A stretch of 64,000 nucleotides of DNA from Hahella sp. CCB-MM4. Lineage in GTDB: Bacteria; Pseudomonadota; Gammaproteobacteria; Pseudomonadales; Oleiphilaceae. Each line of letters opens with the position of its first letter. Within the stretch, counting starts at the first letter, position 1. This document shows positions 16,671 through 28,048 of the stretch, in pieces. The notes beneath the pieces are model-generated. The model had not been told where the DNA came from and did no database searches. It saw nothing but the letters and a program-made list of their open reading frames with translations. Position numbers and translations under genes: made by a program. The stretch lies in NCBI RefSeq assembly GCF_002260525.1, contig NZ_MRYI01000003.1:496001-560000 (forward strand), given 5' to 3'.

Positions 16671-18116
16671 ATGATCGACGCGGCACTGTCGGCGTTGTTC
16701 GATCGCCATGGCCCGGGCTATCGATGGCTGGCCATGATAACCGTGTTAATGGGCACAATTTCAACGAGCCTGACCGCCACTATTATTAACGTCGCTCTGC
16801 CTGAAATCATGCGCTACTTTGCATTGTCGCAAGGGGTCGCTCACTGGTTATCCACTGGGTTTATGGCGGCAATGACCACCTCAATGCTCACCGCTGCGTG
16901 GCTAGCTCAACGGGTTGGGCTCAGGTTTTCTTTAGGCGTTGGAATGCTGTTATTTTGTGCAGCCTCAGCCTTAGGAGCCTTTAGCCAAAGCGCGGAAATA
17001 CTAATACTGTCCCGGATGTTGCAGGGGGCTGCAGCAGGTCTGTTACAACCGCTGGCCATATTCGTGCTATTCAAGGTCTTTCCCCGTGAACAGAGGGGAC
17101 GGGCAATAGGAATATATAGCATTGGATTGATTCTGGCTCCGGCTTTGGGGCCTGTTTTAGGGGGCATCATCGTTGATCAGTTAGACTGGAGATATGTCTT
17201 TATCGTGCCAATACCGATCTCATTTTTGGGATTAGTGCTGTCGATGACTTATATGCCCGGTCGTGATCAAAGCCAGACAAAGCTGCAGTTTGACTGGATG
17301 AGTTTTTTACTTCTGGCTGGGGGGATAGCGACAGGTCTGGATGCTTTGAATCGATTGCAACATGGTGGAAAAGAGATAGTGACAGTCCTGCTGGAAGCAT
17401 CGATATCTTTGCTTTTATTGGCTGGATTTATCTGGCAGCAACACCGAAGCAGGGTTCCCTTACTCCAGTTGTCGCTTCTTCGTATCGCCAGTTTTCGTAG
17501 TGCAGCAATTGTGGCTTTAGCTCTGGGGCTGGCGCGATATGGATCAAACTATTTAATTCCCCTGTTTGTGCAAACGGCCTATCAATATTCCGCGACAGAA
17601 GCCGGTATTATGATGTTTCCGGCAGGCATCGTACATGGAGTTCTTTTTCCGTTGGCGGGCTTTGCCGCAGACAAATATCAGCAGCGTAAATTAATCGCTG
17701 TCGGTTTAACGGTGTTTGGTGTGGCAGCACTATTGTGGCTCGGAACCACTCCCGGTTCCCCGTTGCTCTATTTAACTTTACTCGTCGTTCTCGGGCGGAT
17801 TGGGCAGGCTTTGATGATGCCTGCCTTGAGTACCGGTGCATTGCTGGAATTGGATGATCAGCATTTGGGACAGGCTACAGGAATGATCAATTTTTGTCGG
17901 CAGTTTGGGGCGGCATTTGGTATCAACCTGGTGGCAATTGTTTTGGAAACCGGTGGGACCAGCGCTGGTATTCAGGCAGGAGCGGAAGTGTCAGTCAGCA
18001 GTCTGAACTATTTTGAAGCGTTTGGGATGATGGGGACTCTGACCCTTCTGGCCATTATTCCGGCCTTGAAAATAGGCCGTAAAACAAAGCGCAGCAACCA
18101 GGATTCTGGTTGTTGA
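16671..18116 (+). CDS. MFS transporter, DHA2 (14-TM, EmrB/QacA) family
   Basis: A proton-driven exporter of drugs or metabolites in the inner membrane. About fourteen hydrophobic segments fill 481 residues. DHA2 features include the N-terminal TIINVALPEI stretch in helix 1, the loop with GRAIGIYSIGLILAPALGPVLGG (motif C) near residue 140-162, and a long central loop between helices. The start follows GGGAGG by six bases. It is the last gene before the tRNA-Pro integration boundary. It could export the sulfated or hydroxylated product of neighbouring genes, but no evidence ties it to a substrate. Positions 17409-17452 are copied next to the OTU gene. Confidence 0.85.
   Translation: MIDAALSALFDRHGPGYRWLAMITVLMGTISTSLTATIINVALPEIMRYFALSQGVAHWLSTGFMAAMTTSMLTAAWLAQRVGLRFSLGVGMLLFCAASALGAFSQSAEILILSRMLQGAAAGLLQPLAIFVLFKVFPREQRGRAIGIYSIGLILAPALGPVLGGIIVDQLDWRYVFIVPIPISFLGLVLSMTYMPGRDQSQTKLQFDWMSFLLLAGGIATGLDALNRLQHGGKEIVTVLLEASISLLLLAGFIWQQHRSRVPLLQLSLLRIASFRSAAIVALALGLARYGSNYLIPLFVQTAYQYSATEAGIMMFPAGIVHGVLFPLAGFAADKYQQRKLIAVGLTVFGVAALLWLGTTPGSPLLYLTLLVVLGRIGQALMMPALSTGALLELDDQHLGQATGMINFCRQFGAAFGINLVAIVLETGGTSAGIQAGAEVSVSSLNYFEAFGMMGTLTLLAIIPALKIGRKTKRSNQDSGC
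17409..17452 (+). repeat. 44-nt segment duplicated at 11187-11230 (copy 2, inside MFS gene)
   Basis: Encodes part of a transmembrane segment and loop of the exporter (AGFIWQQHRSR). The other copy is non-coding in this frame, so this one is the likely source. Confidence 0.7.
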
Positions 18117-18321
18117 TCTCCAGATTTTACGGAAGTTATTCCTGATAGCAGCAAGGTGGCTTCCATCAACAAAGACCAGGGGACTGTGCTTCCATTTGTA
18201 AACCTCCCCTAAACGACTGGCATTTCTGAAGATTAAAGCTGAAGACAGGGACCATCCCGGAACTGCGGTGGTATAAAAATACGAACTTTGAAGTGGTTTT
18301 ACATATAGATTTAAGGGAATT

Positions 18322-18348
18322 AATTGGTCGGGACGGCAGGATTTGAAC
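18322..18348 (-). repeat. 27-nt copy of the tRNA-Pro 3' end, putative attachment-site scar
   Basis: Identical to 18408-18434, which covers the CCA end, acceptor strand and T-arm of tRNA-Pro. The copy lies 86 bp beyond the tRNA 3' end, on the island side. Site-specific integration into a tRNA gene leaves exactly this kind of direct repeat. Only 59 bp separates the copies, so any element between them is gone, or the copy belongs to an adjacent larger element. Confidence 0.7.
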
Positions 18349-18410
18349 GCGGCCGGCTGCGGTATGCGACCACTATCTTCATCATTGATCTAGTTGAAAG
18401 AACTTTAAAT

Positions 18411-18487
18411 TGGTCGGGACGGCAGGATTTGAACCTGCGACCACTTGCACCCCATACAAGTGCGCTACCAGACTGCGCTACGCCCCG
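18411..18487 (-). tRNA. tRNA-Pro (GGG anticodon)
   Basis: 77 nt including an encoded CCA. The minus strand reads CGGGGCGTAGCGCAG at the 5' end; the anticodon stem CTTGT/GCAAG closes a loop ATGGGGT, giving anticodon GGG. The T-arm GGTTCAAATCC is standard. It follows the pheT-ihfA-merR block and appears to be the island insertion site. Confidence 0.95.
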
Positions 18488-18614
18488 ACTGAGAAGTTCC
18501 ACACGATTGTTGGAACGGGTGCGAATATTACCCCAAGCTTGGAGATTTTTAAAGAGTTGATGGGTAAATTTTTAGGACGAATTTATTACCACAATTCGTC
18601 CATAGAACGTGAGC

Positions 18615-18971
18615 CTATCGCTCCAAAACCAGCAGGACTTCCTCAAGCTCCGTAATCATCTGACGAATCAGCTGTTTAGCCTGAGTTGCATCGTCTTTAT
18701 TTTCGGAACCCGATAGTTTCTGCTTTGCACCACCGATCGTATAGCCCTGATCATACAGAAGGCTCCTGATCTGACGGATCATCAGTACATCCTGACGCTG
18801 ATAATAGCGGCGATTACCGCGTCGCTTTACCGGCGCCAGTTGCGGGAATTCTTGTTCCCAATAACGCAGCACATGAGCTTTTACACTGCAGAGATCACTG
18901 ACTTCACCAATGGTGAAATAACGCTTGCCCGGTATAGGGGGCAATTCATCATTGTGACTGGGTTCCAGCAT
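18615..18971 (-). CDS. MerR family transcriptional regulator
   Basis: An N-terminal MerR-type winged helix-turn-helix at residues about 17-85 ([25 protein letters not shown], then [12 protein letters not shown]), followed by a short helix that would dimerise. At 118 residues it lacks a sensor domain and metal-binding cysteines, like the small MerR proteins that conventionally follow ihfA in pseudomonads. Its start overlaps the end of ihfA by 23 nt, indicating cotranscription. The regulated genes are unknown. Confidence 0.85.
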   Translation of the reverse strand: MLEPSHNDELPPIPGKRYFTIGEVSDLCSVKAHVLRYWEQEFPQLAPVKRRGNRRYYQRQDVLMIRQIRSLLYDQGYTIGGAKQKLSGSENKDDATQAKQLIRQMITELEEVLLVLER

Positions 18972-19254
18972 AGGCTTCTACTTTTGCTTTTAGTTTTTGG
19001 CCCGGACGAAACGTTACCACACGGCGTGCAGTAATAGGAATTTCCTCTCCCGTTTTCGGATTTCTGCCCGGACGTTGTTTTTTATCTCGCAAATCAAAAT
19101 TGCCAAAGCCTGATAGTTTCACTTGCTCGTTGTGGCTCAGAGCATCCCGAACCTCATCAAAAAAGGCTTCCACCATTTCTTTGGCTTCTCTCTTATTGAG
19201 CCCAACCTCCTGATAGAGGCGCTCAGCCATATCTGCTTTAGTCAAAGCTCCCAC
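18949..19254 (-). CDS. ihfA: integration host factor subunit alpha
   Basis: A DNA-bending protein that pairs with IhfB. The sequence carries the HU/IHF signature, [18 protein letters not shown] at about residues 48-65, with the intercalating Pro in the beta arm, and an N-terminal [10 protein letters not shown] helix. Length is 101 residues against about 99 in E. coli. Translation appears to start at GTG 19254, with GAGGAG in the last codons of pheT seven bases upstream. It lies 2 nt after pheT and before merR, the usual arrangement. Confidence 0.96.
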   Translation of the reverse strand: MGALTKADMAERLYQEVGLNKREAKEMVEAFFDEVRDALSHNEQVKLSGFGNFDLRDKKQRPGRNPKTGEEIPITARRVVTFRPGQKLKAKVEAYAGTQSQ

Positions 19255-19256
19255 GA

Positions 19257-21629
19257 CTAACTCCTCAAGGATGCACCTAAACGATTGCTAAGTTCTTGGA
19301 TCACGTTATTGAATGCCTCCGTGATTTCTTCGTCCCGTAAAGTGCGTTCCGGATGACGCCAAATAACCCCAATGGCAAGGCTCTTCTTGCCCTTTCCGAC
19401 AGATTCACCGTGGTATACATCGAAAATATGGTGTCTGACACGCCATTCCCCTGCACTTTCTATAATTGATTTAGCGACTTCGGCATAAGGCGTTGCTTCA
19501 TCAATAATAATAGCAAGATCTCTACGGATTTCCGGAAAACGCGACACTCCTTTGAAAAATGGCACTTTTCCGTCTGCTATTCGATTTAAGAATAGCTCAA
19601 ATATAAAAAGTGGGCCATTTAAATTCAAAGTTTTAGCAATTTTTGGGTGCACAGCTCCCAAAGTCCCGACAACCTGTCCATTTCTGCAGATCTGAGCTGT
19701 TTGGCCAGGATGCAAAGCAGAGTGTTGAGTCGACTCCCAGGTAAATTCGTCCCCGATCATTCCCAACAGGCTTTCAACGTCACCTTTAGCATCGAAAAAG
19801 TCGACTGACTGTTTTGCTTGAGACCAGTTCTCAGGCGACTTGGACCCAGCAATCAAGCCTGCCAATACCGGTTCCTGAACAATTCCACCTTCTTCCTTAA
19901 CAAAAGTCAGACCGGACTCGAAGAATTTAAGCCTGGACTGCTGACGGTTCTGGTTATACTGCGCCGTCTTCAGTAATCCAGCCCAGAGACTAGTTCTCAT
20001 TACAGACATATCACTGGCTATAGGATTCGCCAGCGCAATGTTTTCCTGTTCAGGAGTAATCAATGCCTGCAACTTGGGATCCACAAATGAATAAGTGATA
20101 ACTTCCTGATAACCCAGGGAGACCAAATGTTGCTTCAGCCGACGCAAAGAAGTTTTCTTTTCAGGCAAAGGCTGTATAGCCATAGACCCAACTGGTTCTG
20201 TGGTAGGCAGTTTGTTGTAGCCGTATACCCGGGCGATCTCTTCAATCAGATCCACTTCAATGGAAATATCAAAGCGATGGGTAGGAACCTTGAAAGTCCA
20301 ACCTTCTTTGGTAACTTTCTCAACCACTAAACCAAGACGCGCGAGCAGTTCTTCTACCTTGGTCCGGTCCAGGTGAATCCCCAGAACTTCATCAATTCGG
20401 CTGTGACGCAGAGTGACATACTCTCTACCCGGTACATGTTCCTTGCTTTCGACCGTCGTTGTAGGGCCAGGCTCTCCACCCACGATATCCAGCAATAATT
20501 GTGTAGCCCGTTCGACGGCTCTGGCCTGGTGCGCAAAGTCCACTCCACGCTCGAAACGGTGGGATGAGTCTGTATGCAGACCGTAACTTCTGGCCTTCCC
20601 GGCAATATGTAGTGGTGCAAAGAACGCACTTTCCAGGAAAATATCACGGGTATTCTCACTGACACCACTGTGCTCGCCTCCCATGATGCCTGCAAGCGCC
20701 AAGGGCTTCTCGTGATCTGCAATGACCAGCGTATCTTCGTTGATTGAGATTTCCTGACCATCCAGCAAAACAAGCTTCTCGTTTTCCTTGGCCATCCGAA
20801 CCACAATACCGTCTTTCAGCTCGTTCAGATCGAAAGCGTGCATCGGCTGCCCTAACTCCAGCATAACGAAGTTAGTGATATCAACGACAGGGTCAATGCT
20901 GCGGATCCCGCTACGACGTAATTTTTCAATCATCCAAAGAGGTGTCGGCTTCGATAAGTCCGCATTCCGGATAACCCGGCCAACATATCTCGGACATGCT
21001 TCCATGGCTTCAATGGAGACAGGAAAAGTGTCTTCGTTGATGGCAGGGATAGCCTTGACCTCAGGATCATCCAGGGTCACCTTATTCAGCGCACCCACTT
21101 CCCTGGCCAATCCAAGTAGACTCAGACAGTCGCTTCGATTAGGGGTAAGGTCCACATCAATAATGGTATCGTCCAGGCTCAGATATTCTCTGACATCCAC
21201 ACCAAGTGGAGCGTCCTTTGGAAGAGGCATTAAACCATCTGACTTTTCTGCCAGGCCCAGCTCCTCTTCTGAACAAAGCATTCCGTGGGACTCAATCCCT
21301 CTCAACTTTGCTTTCTTAATTTTGAAATCGCCAGGCAGAACTGCGCCTATACGCGCAAAAGGCACCCGCATTCCTGCGACAACATTAGGCGCCCCGCATA
21401 CCACCTGAAAAACTTCCTTGCCATCACTGACACTACAGACCCTGAGCTTGTCTGCATCAGGGTGAGGCTCCAATCCAGTCACTTCAGCAACAACAATTCC
21501 GCTGAATGGCTTGGCAACTGACTCTGTACCATCCACTTCCAGACCCGCCATGGTAATCTGCTGTACCAAAGCCTCTGAACTCAGTTTTGGATCAATCCAC
21601 TCTCGCAGCCATCTTTCGCTAAATTTCAT
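19257..21629 (-). CDS. pheT: phenylalanine--tRNA ligase beta subunit
   Basis: A 790-residue beta subunit of the (alpha-beta)2 enzyme that charges tRNA-Phe. Visible domains are an N-terminal tRNA-binding OB fold (about 40-150, with [16 protein letters not shown]), the B3/B4 editing domain (about 210-380), the B5 domain, the catalytic-like core, and a C-terminal anticodon-binding domain (about 695-790, [14 protein letters not shown]). Length matches E. coli PheT (795). It is separated from pheS by 151 bp, more than usual, and tightly joined to ihfA. Confidence 0.96.
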   Translation of the reverse strand: MKFSERWLREWIDPKLSSEALVQQITMAGLEVDGTESVAKPFSGIVVAEVTGLEPHPDADKLRVCSVSDGKEVFQVVCGAPNVVAGMRVPFARIGAVLPGDFKIKKAKLRGIESHGMLCSEEELGLAEKSDGLMPLPKDAPLGVDVREYLSLDDTIIDVDLTPNRSDCLSLLGLAREVGALNKVTLDDPEVKAIPAINEDTFPVSIEAMEACPRYVGRVIRNADLSKPTPLWMIEKLRRSGIRSIDPVVDITNFVMLELGQPMHAFDLNELKDGIVVRMAKENEKLVLLDGQEISINEDTLVIADHEKPLALAGIMGGEHSGVSENTRDIFLESAFFAPLHIAGKARSYGLHTDSSHRFERGVDFAHQARAVERATQLLLDIVGGEPGPTTTVESKEHVPGREYVTLRHSRIDEVLGIHLDRTKVEELLARLGLVVEKVTKEGWTFKVPTHRFDISIEVDLIEEIARVYGYNKLPTTEPVGSMAIQPLPEKKTSLRRLKQHLVSLGYQEVITYSFVDPKLQALITPEQENIALANPIASDMSVMRTSLWAGLLKTAQYNQNRQQSRLKFFESGLTFVKEEGGIVQEPVLAGLIAGSKSPENWSQAKQSVDFFDAKGDVESLLGMIGDEFTWESTQHSALHPGQTAQICRNGQVVGTLGAVHPKIAKTLNLNGPLFIFELFLNRIADGKVPFFKGVSRFPEIRRDLAIIIDEATPYAEVAKSIIESAGEWRVRHHIFDVYHGESVGKGKKSLAIGVIWRHPERTLRDEEITEAFNNVIQELSNRLGASLRS

Positions 21630-21780
21630 TTTGCTCGCCTAGGATATTCTGTGAAGCTTTCCCTGTGTCTTCTTGCAGAGGAAGGTCTTCAAAATTCTAT
21701 TCAATTCTGTTTTTGGTTATCTTCAATGCCTGGCCGATTGCCCGCGCTCAATGCCGGCTGGCGCGAACAACTTCCCCGGC

Positions 21781-22833
<1,053 letters not shown>

Positions 22834-22861
22834 TCATCAACAAGTATGCTGACTATGTAGA

Positions 22862-23218
22862 TTAAGCCAGGGCCTCTTTCGCTTTCTCGACGACCACAGC
22901 AAAAGCTGCTTTTTCGTTCATGGCCAGATCAGCCAGAACTTTACGATCGATTTCGATGTTGGCTTTCTTCAAACCGGCAATCAAACGGCTGTAGGACAGA
23001 CCGTTATCACGCGCACCGGCGTTGATACGTGCAATCCACAGAGCGCGGAACTGACGCTTACGCTGACGACGGTCGCGATATGCGTACTGACCGGCTTTGA
23101 TGACTGCCTGCTTGGCTACACGAAATACGCGGCTACGCGCACCGTAGTAACCCTTGGCTTGTTTTAAAACTTTTTTATGACGACCACGGGCCGTCACACC
23201 ACGTTTTACTCGAGGCAT
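22862..23218 (-). CDS. rplT: 50S ribosomal protein L20
   Basis: 118 residues, the standard length, with the very basic N-terminus ([16 protein letters not shown]) and the conserved C-terminal [12 protein letters not shown]. It binds 23S rRNA early in assembly and in enterics represses rpmI-rplT translation. It lies 35 bp after rpmI in the infC-rpmI-rplT operon. Confidence 0.97.
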   Translation of the reverse strand: MPRVKRGVTARGRHKKVLKQAKGYYGARSRVFRVAKQAVIKAGQYAYRDRRQRKRQFRALWIARINAGARDNGLSYSRLIAGLKKANIEIDRKVLADLAMNEKAAFAVVVEKAKEALA

Positions 23219-23253
23219 ATTTTCAATCCTTCAGAATCAATGATGACAATAAA

Positions 23254-23445
23254 TTACTGACACAGCATACGCTTGACCAATGGAACATCAGCAGCGTGAA
23301 CCTGGGTTTTAGGACGCAGGTGACGCTTACGCTTGGTGCTCTTCTTAGTCAGGATGTGACTGGTGAAGGATTGACGATGCTTGAAGCCGTTAGCAGTTTT
23401 TTTGAACCGCTTGGCAGCCGAGCTCTTGGTTTTCATCTTAGGCAT
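23254..23445 (-). CDS. rpmI: 50S ribosomal protein L35
   Basis: 63 residues beginning [17 protein letters not shown], diagnostic for bacterial L35. Position between infC and rplT is the canonical order. Length is typical (64-65). Confidence 0.97.
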   Translation of the reverse strand: MPKMKTKSSAAKRFKKTANGFKHRQSFTSHILTKKSTKRKRHLRPKTQVHAADVPLVKRMLCQ

Positions 23446-23516
23446 TTGAACAACTCCGCATTCATATGTTTAATAAATTTGTAATGCAAGCTTCCCCAGT
23501 GATGAGCTGAGGGGCA

Positions 23517-24050
23517 CTACTTTTTCTTTTTCGGGGCCAACACCATCATTGCCTGACGCCCTTCCATCTTGGGCCTTTGCTCGACCACACTAAACTCCTC
23601 CAGATCTTTTTCGATCCTTTGCAGCAGTTGCATGCCGAGCTCTTGGTGAGCCATTTCCCGACCGCGATAGCGAATCGAAATTTTGGCCTTATCCCCGTGT
23701 TCAAGGAAACGTATCAGGTTGCGCAGTTTTACCTGATAATCCCCTTCTTCCGTCCCTGGGCGAAACTTCATCTCTTTTACTTGAGTCTGTTTCTGCTTTT
23801 TCTTGGCCGCGGCTTTCTGCTTCTTCTCTTCGAAGATCTTCTTGCCGTAGTCCATGACCTTGCACACTACCGGATCTGCATCCGCTATCTGCACAAGATC
23901 CAGAGATTCCTGTTCAGCTTTTTCCAAGGCCTCGCTCAGAGGGACAATCCCCACCTGGGTACCATCCGATAGAATCAGACGCACCTCTGTAGCGGTAATA
24001 TTTTCATTTATTTTTGGACGATCTTTGCCTTGTGGCGTGTTGCGCTTAAT
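23517..24050 (-). CDS. infC: translation initiation factor IF-3 with an apparent AUU start
   Basis: IF-3 binds the 30S subunit and discriminates against non-AUG starts. Reading only from the internal GTG at 23984 would lose the conserved N-terminal [11 protein letters not shown] segment. Extending upstream gives ATT AAG CGC (start at 24050), eight bases after a GGAG, and a 177-residue protein of normal size. An earlier ATT at 24056 is too close to the GGAG. AUU initiation of infC is the known autoregulatory device in many proteobacteria. The N domain, the lysine-rich linker (KKKQKQ) and the C domain ending [12 protein letters not shown] are all present. Confidence 0.93.
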   Translation of the reverse strand: MKRNTPQGKDRPKINENITATEVRLILSDGTQVGIVPLSEALEKAEQESLDLVQIADADPVVCKVMDYGKKIFEEKKQKAAAKKKQKQTQVKEMKFRPGTEEGDYQVKLRNLIRFLEHGDKAKISIRYRGREMAHQELGMQLLQRIEKDLEEFSVVEQRPKMEGRQAMMVLAPKKKK

Positions 24051-24112
24051 ATCAATCTCTCCGTATTGGTGTGAACAGATCCAGCTATCAGACTTTCTTT
24101 ACCGAGGGGAAA

Positions 24113-26044
24113 TTATTCCCCCTCGGATATTTGGCTCCGACTGCGTAATGCTACTTTCTCTTTAAGCATTTCTGAAAACGCAGAAAAGGACATCGTTCCA
24201 AGGTCTTCTCCCTGGCGAGTCCGGATAGCTAGTGTTTGTGCTTCTACTTCTTTATCGCCGATTACGACTAGATAGGGCACTTTGTTCAAAGTATGCTCGC
24301 GAATTTTAAAGCCGATCTTCTCGTTTCTCAAGTCCAGATGTGCCCTAAAGCCCTCTTCATTGAGCATTTCTGCAACTTTTTTACAATATTCGGCCTGATT
24401 ATCGGTAATATTGAGCACCGCAACCTGATTTGGAGCCAGCCAAGTCGGGAAAGCCCCCTCATAGTTTTCGATCAAAATTCCGATAAATCTTTCAAACGAT
24501 CCCAAAATGGCACGGTGCAACATTACCGGCACTTTTCGGCTCTGATCGTCAGCAACATATTTTGCACCCAGTCTGCCAGGCATAGAAAAATCTACCTGAA
24601 TAGTGCCGCACTGCCAAAGTCGACCCAGGCAATCTTTCAGCGAGAACTCGACTTTTGGACCATAGAAAGCACCTTCGCCGGGCAGCTCATCCCATGGCAA
24701 CTCTTTGGCATCCAGAGCATCTGCCAAAGCTTTCTCTGCCTTATCCCAACTTTCATCAGAACCCACACGTTTTTCCGGACGGGTTGAAAGCTTGTAAATG
24801 ATCTCGTTAAAACCGAAATCTTCATACACTTCGTGCAGGAAATCGATAAAGCGACTTACCTCAGCCTGAATCTGGTCTTCAGTACAGAAGATATGGGCAT
24901 CATCCTGGGTAAATCCACGGACGCGCATCAAACCATGCAGCGCACCGGATGCTTCGTTCCTATGGCAGGAACCGAACTCAGCCAGTCTCAGGGGAAGATC
25001 CTTATGGCTCCGGAGCCCCTGATTGAACACCTGAATGTGACAAGGACAGTTCATTGGTTTAATTGCGAAATCGTGATCTTCGGACTGAGTTGTAAACATG
25101 TCCTCACGAAACTTTTCCCAATGGCCGGATTTTTCCCACAGAGTTCTCTCAACTACCTGGGGAGTCTTGATCTCCTTGTATCCATGCTTACGCTGCTGAG
25201 CACGCATGTACTGTTCTACCGCCTGATACAGAGTCCAGCCATCTGAATGCCAGAACACCATACCAGGAGCTTCTTCCTGCATATGGAACAGGTTAAGCTT
25301 CTTGCCAATTTTACGGTGGTCACGCTTTTCAGCCTCTTCAATACGATGAAGATAGGCTTTCAAATCTTTTTTGTTGCCCCAGGCAGTACCGTAGATACGC
25401 TGCAGCATCGCATTATTGGAGTCTCCGCGCCAATAGGCACCCGCTACCTTGGTCAACTTGAAGGCTTTGATCTTGCCGGTGCTGGGTACGTGAGGGCCAC
25501 GACAGAGATCAATAAAGTCACCCTGGGAATAGAAAGACAGATTCTGTTCTGACGGGATATCCTTAATGATTTCGACCTTATAGTCCTCCCCCATCTTACG
25601 GAACAGCTCAACGGCCTCGTCCCGGGACATGAGAGAACGACTGACAGCAAAGTCCGCATCTGACAGTTCTTTCATTCGCGCTTCGATTTTAGCCAGATCA
25701 TCTGGAGTGAACGGCCGTTCAAAAGCGAAATCGTAGTAAAATCCGTCCTCAATGACTGGACCGATAGTCACTTGCGCCGAAGGAAACAGTTCTTTAACTG
25801 CCATGGCAAGCAAATGGGCACAGGAGTGACGAATAACATCCACCCCATCCTGATCCCTTTCTGTGATAATGGCCAGCTGGGTGTCATTTTCAATGACATA
25901 AGAGGTATCAACCAGCGTTCCATCCACTTTTCCAGCCAGAGCTGCCTTGGCCAGACCAGGGCCGATATCATTGGCAACGTCCAGTACAGAAACAGAATTG
26001 GCAAATTCGCGTTGGCTTCCGTCAGGTAGGGTAATTACAGGCAT
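24113..26044 (-). CDS. thrS: threonine--tRNA ligase
   Basis: A 643-residue class II synthetase with an N-terminal TGS domain (1-60), an editing domain with the HxxxH site HSCAHLLAM (about 73-81), a catalytic core with the CPCHIQVF zinc region (about 337-344) and motif 3, and a C-terminal anticodon-binding domain. Length equals that of E. coli ThrS (642). It stands directly before infC, as in enterics. An autoregulatory operator may lie in the 156-bp leader, but I could not identify tRNA-like arms by eye. Confidence 0.97.
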   Translation of the reverse strand: MPVITLPDGSQREFANSVSVLDVANDIGPGLAKAALAGKVDGTLVDTSYVIENDTQLAIITERDQDGVDVIRHSCAHLLAMAVKELFPSAQVTIGPVIEDGFYYDFAFERPFTPDDLAKIEARMKELSDADFAVSRSLMSRDEAVELFRKMGEDYKVEIIKDIPSEQNLSFYSQGDFIDLCRGPHVPSTGKIKAFKLTKVAGAYWRGDSNNAMLQRIYGTAWGNKKDLKAYLHRIEEAEKRDHRKIGKKLNLFHMQEEAPGMVFWHSDGWTLYQAVEQYMRAQQRKHGYKEIKTPQVVERTLWEKSGHWEKFREDMFTTQSEDHDFAIKPMNCPCHIQVFNQGLRSHKDLPLRLAEFGSCHRNEASGALHGLMRVRGFTQDDAHIFCTEDQIQAEVSRFIDFLHEVYEDFGFNEIIYKLSTRPEKRVGSDESWDKAEKALADALDAKELPWDELPGEGAFYGPKVEFSLKDCLGRLWQCGTIQVDFSMPGRLGAKYVADDQSRKVPVMLHRAILGSFERFIGILIENYEGAFPTWLAPNQVAVLNITDNQAEYCKKVAEMLNEEGFRAHLDLRNEKIGFKIREHTLNKVPYLVVIGDKEVEAQTLAIRTRQGEDLGTMSFSAFSEMLKEKVALRSRSQISEGE

Positions 26045-26200
26045 AATCGTTTCCTATACAGTGGTGATCCGTACCAAAGATCACTTGTCGTTAAAAAATG
26101 GGCTGGTGATTCTACCAACTTAAAAGTTGAGATACTATTCCCAGAGAGTATTCTTGGGAAAATTACATTATAAAACAGCTACCAAGGAGCATGGCAGTCA

Positions 26201-26947
26201 ATGAAAGTCGTGGCCATATACAACCTGAAAGGGGGCGTGGGGAAAACAGCCACTGCAGTTAATCTGGCATACTACAGCGCAGGACAGGGCTACAGGACCT
26301 TGTTGTGGGATCTTGACGCCCAGGCCGCTGCCAGCTGGTATTTCAATACCAGTCAGAAAAAGAAGCTTAAGGTCACCAAGCTGGTTAAAGATAAAGTGCC
26401 ACTCTCGGAACTTATCCATGAATCCCCTTTCAGCAATCTGGACATCATTCCTTCCGACCTATCTTATCGCAATCTTGATGTGTTGCTTTCGAATACCAAA
26501 GGGAACCCCGTCAGGCAATGGCTGTCCGCGCTTGGGGAAATATACCAGGTCATTATTCTGGATTGCCCACCTTCCCTATCAGAACTGGCATTAGAGGTCC
26601 TCTCGGCCAGCGATCTGGTTCTGGCTCCAGCGGTTCCGACACACCTATCCTTTGAGACTTACCGAAATATGGAAGAAATCATGGGGGAAAAAGGGATTTC
26701 CATCGACAAGCTATTCCCGGTCCTGACCATGATTGACCGACGCAAGAACCTGCACAGGGAGTTTTCAGACAAATGCCAAAAACTCATTGGCAAGCGCCCA
26801 CTGGGCTATATCCCATATTGCAGTGATATTGAAAAGATGGGCGAATATCGGGCTCCGGTGGGAGAATTCGCTTTTCGCAGCGTCGGCAATCTGGCCTATC
26901 AACTCTTGTGGGACAACCTGAACAAGAAACTCAAGCAGCGATCTTAA
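26201..26947 (+). CDS. ParA-family ATPase (orphan)
   Basis: A deviant Walker A, KGGVGKT, is at residues 10-16. The second lysine and DLDAQ at about 38-42 (Walker A'), and the ILDCPPS Walker B near 120, place it in the ParA/Soj group. These ATPases bind DNA non-specifically and position cargo. No parB, minE-like or cargo gene lies beside it: thrS is divergent and a TAXI-protein gene is convergent. At 248 residues it has no N-terminal DNA-binding domain. A role in positioning a protein complex is possible, but the cargo is unknown. Confidence 0.82.
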   Translation: MKVVAIYNLKGGVGKTATAVNLAYYSAGQGYRTLLWDLDAQAAASWYFNTSQKKKLKVTKLVKDKVPLSELIHESPFSNLDIIPSDLSYRNLDVLLSNTKGNPVRQWLSALGEIYQVIILDCPPSLSELALEVLSASDLVLAPAVPTHLSFETYRNMEEIMGEKGISIDKLFPVLTMIDRRKNLHREFSDKCQKLIGKRPLGYIPYCSDIEKMGEYRAPVGEFAFRSVGNLAYQLLWDNLNKKLKQRS

Positions 26948-27027
26948 CCGCCGGCTTGAGGGTCGATATTCTCGGAGGTATTTGACTAGGGGCCTATTAA
27001 TAAATAGAAGCCACTAATAAATAGCAG

Positions 27028-27996
27028 CTACTGATTAAGCAACCCGATTTCCCGGTAGTATTTCTCCGCGCCGGGATGCAGTGGCGCTGTCAAACTATCC
27101 AGCACCATCTGCTCTTTCTTTAGATTGGCAAGCGCCGGATGCAGCCGCCGAAACAAATCAAAGTTCTCGAACACGGCTTTTACCACGGCATACACAACTT
27201 CATCAGAGGTTTCAGATGAGGTGACAAAGGTCGCACCGACCCCGAAGGTATCAACGACGTAGTCTGTCCCCCGGTACATTCCCATGGGAATCGTCGCATG
27301 CCGATAATAGGTGTTGGACTTGATCAGTTTATCCACCTGGGGACCTTTAACGGGAACCAGTACGCTATCACAAAGGGTTGTTGCCTCTTTAACAGCACCA
27401 CTGGGATGCCCCACCACATAGAGCATGACATCAATATCATTGGAGCAAAGTGCACGCGGCTGTTCAATGGCTTTGATTTCCCTGGCCTCTTTGAAGTCGC
27501 TAAAAGTCCATCCATAGGCCTTCATTAATACTTCCAGCGTACTTCTCTGCCCTGTTCCCTCACTGCCCACATTAACGCGCTTTCCTTTGATGTCCTCAAA
27601 GGATTTGATTTTGGCGTCAGCTCTGGCAACAACAGTGAATGCTTCCGGATGAATGGCGAATACCGAACGTAGATTTTTGTCCGGCCCATCCTCCTTAAAG
27701 ATGCTTGAACCATAGTAAGCATGATACTGCCAGTCCGACTGGACCACAGCGAAGTCCACTTCCCCGGACCTCAATGCTCTTAAGTTGAAGGGAGAGCCTT
27801 CCGTGCTTTCCACATAACAACGAAACCCGTTTTCCTTACTGTTTTTGTTTACCAGCCGGCATATGGCACCGCCGGCCGGAAAATAAACCCCGGTTTCGTT
27901 GCCCGTGGCGATAGTGACATGGGTCACATCCGCAGCCAACGCTTTCCATGGCATACCAAGCAATACGAATATGACACCAATGACGATTCGCTTCAT
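27028..27996 (-). CDS. TAXI-family periplasmic solute-binding protein
   Basis: ATG 27996 is preferred over the upstream frame start at 28023, since it begins a clean signal peptide (MKRIVIGVIFVLLGMPWKALA). The mature protein has the TAXI hallmark THVTIATGNETGVYFPAGGAICRL, then the VESTEGSPFNLRALRSGEVDFAVVQSD segment. TAXI proteins serve TRAP transporters of organic acids, but no TRAP membrane gene is adjacent. Instead it follows an RND exporter in the same direction by 52 bp. It may act as a binding partner of that exporter or with a distant permease. Confidence 0.82.
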   Translation of the reverse strand: MKRIVIGVIFVLLGMPWKALAADVTHVTIATGNETGVYFPAGGAICRLVNKNSKENGFRCYVESTEGSPFNLRALRSGEVDFAVVQSDWQYHAYYGSSIFKEDGPDKNLRSVFAIHPEAFTVVARADAKIKSFEDIKGKRVNVGSEGTGQRSTLEVLMKAYGWTFSDFKEAREIKAIEQPRALCSNDIDVMLYVVGHPSGAVKEATTLCDSVLVPVKGPQVDKLIKSNTYYRHATIPMGMYRGTDYVVDTFGVGATFVTSSETSDEVVYAVVKAVFENFDLFRRLHPALANLKKEQMVLDSLTAPLHPGAEKYYREIGLLNQ

Positions 27997-28048
27997 TACG
28001 TCACTACCACCAGTTACAAGCATTTTTAGGTTCTAATTAATTCCCTGA

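Noticed and set aside
18322-18348. A second tRNA-Pro gene
   Set aside because: Only the 3' quarter is present; no anticodon or D-arm. It is a partial copy, treated as an attachment scar.
18324-18560. Frames over the tRNA-Pro and its copy with Val-Gly-Thr-Ala-Gly-Phe-Glu repeats
   Set aside because: They are translations of tRNA sequence, common in wrong annotations. The tRNA explains them.
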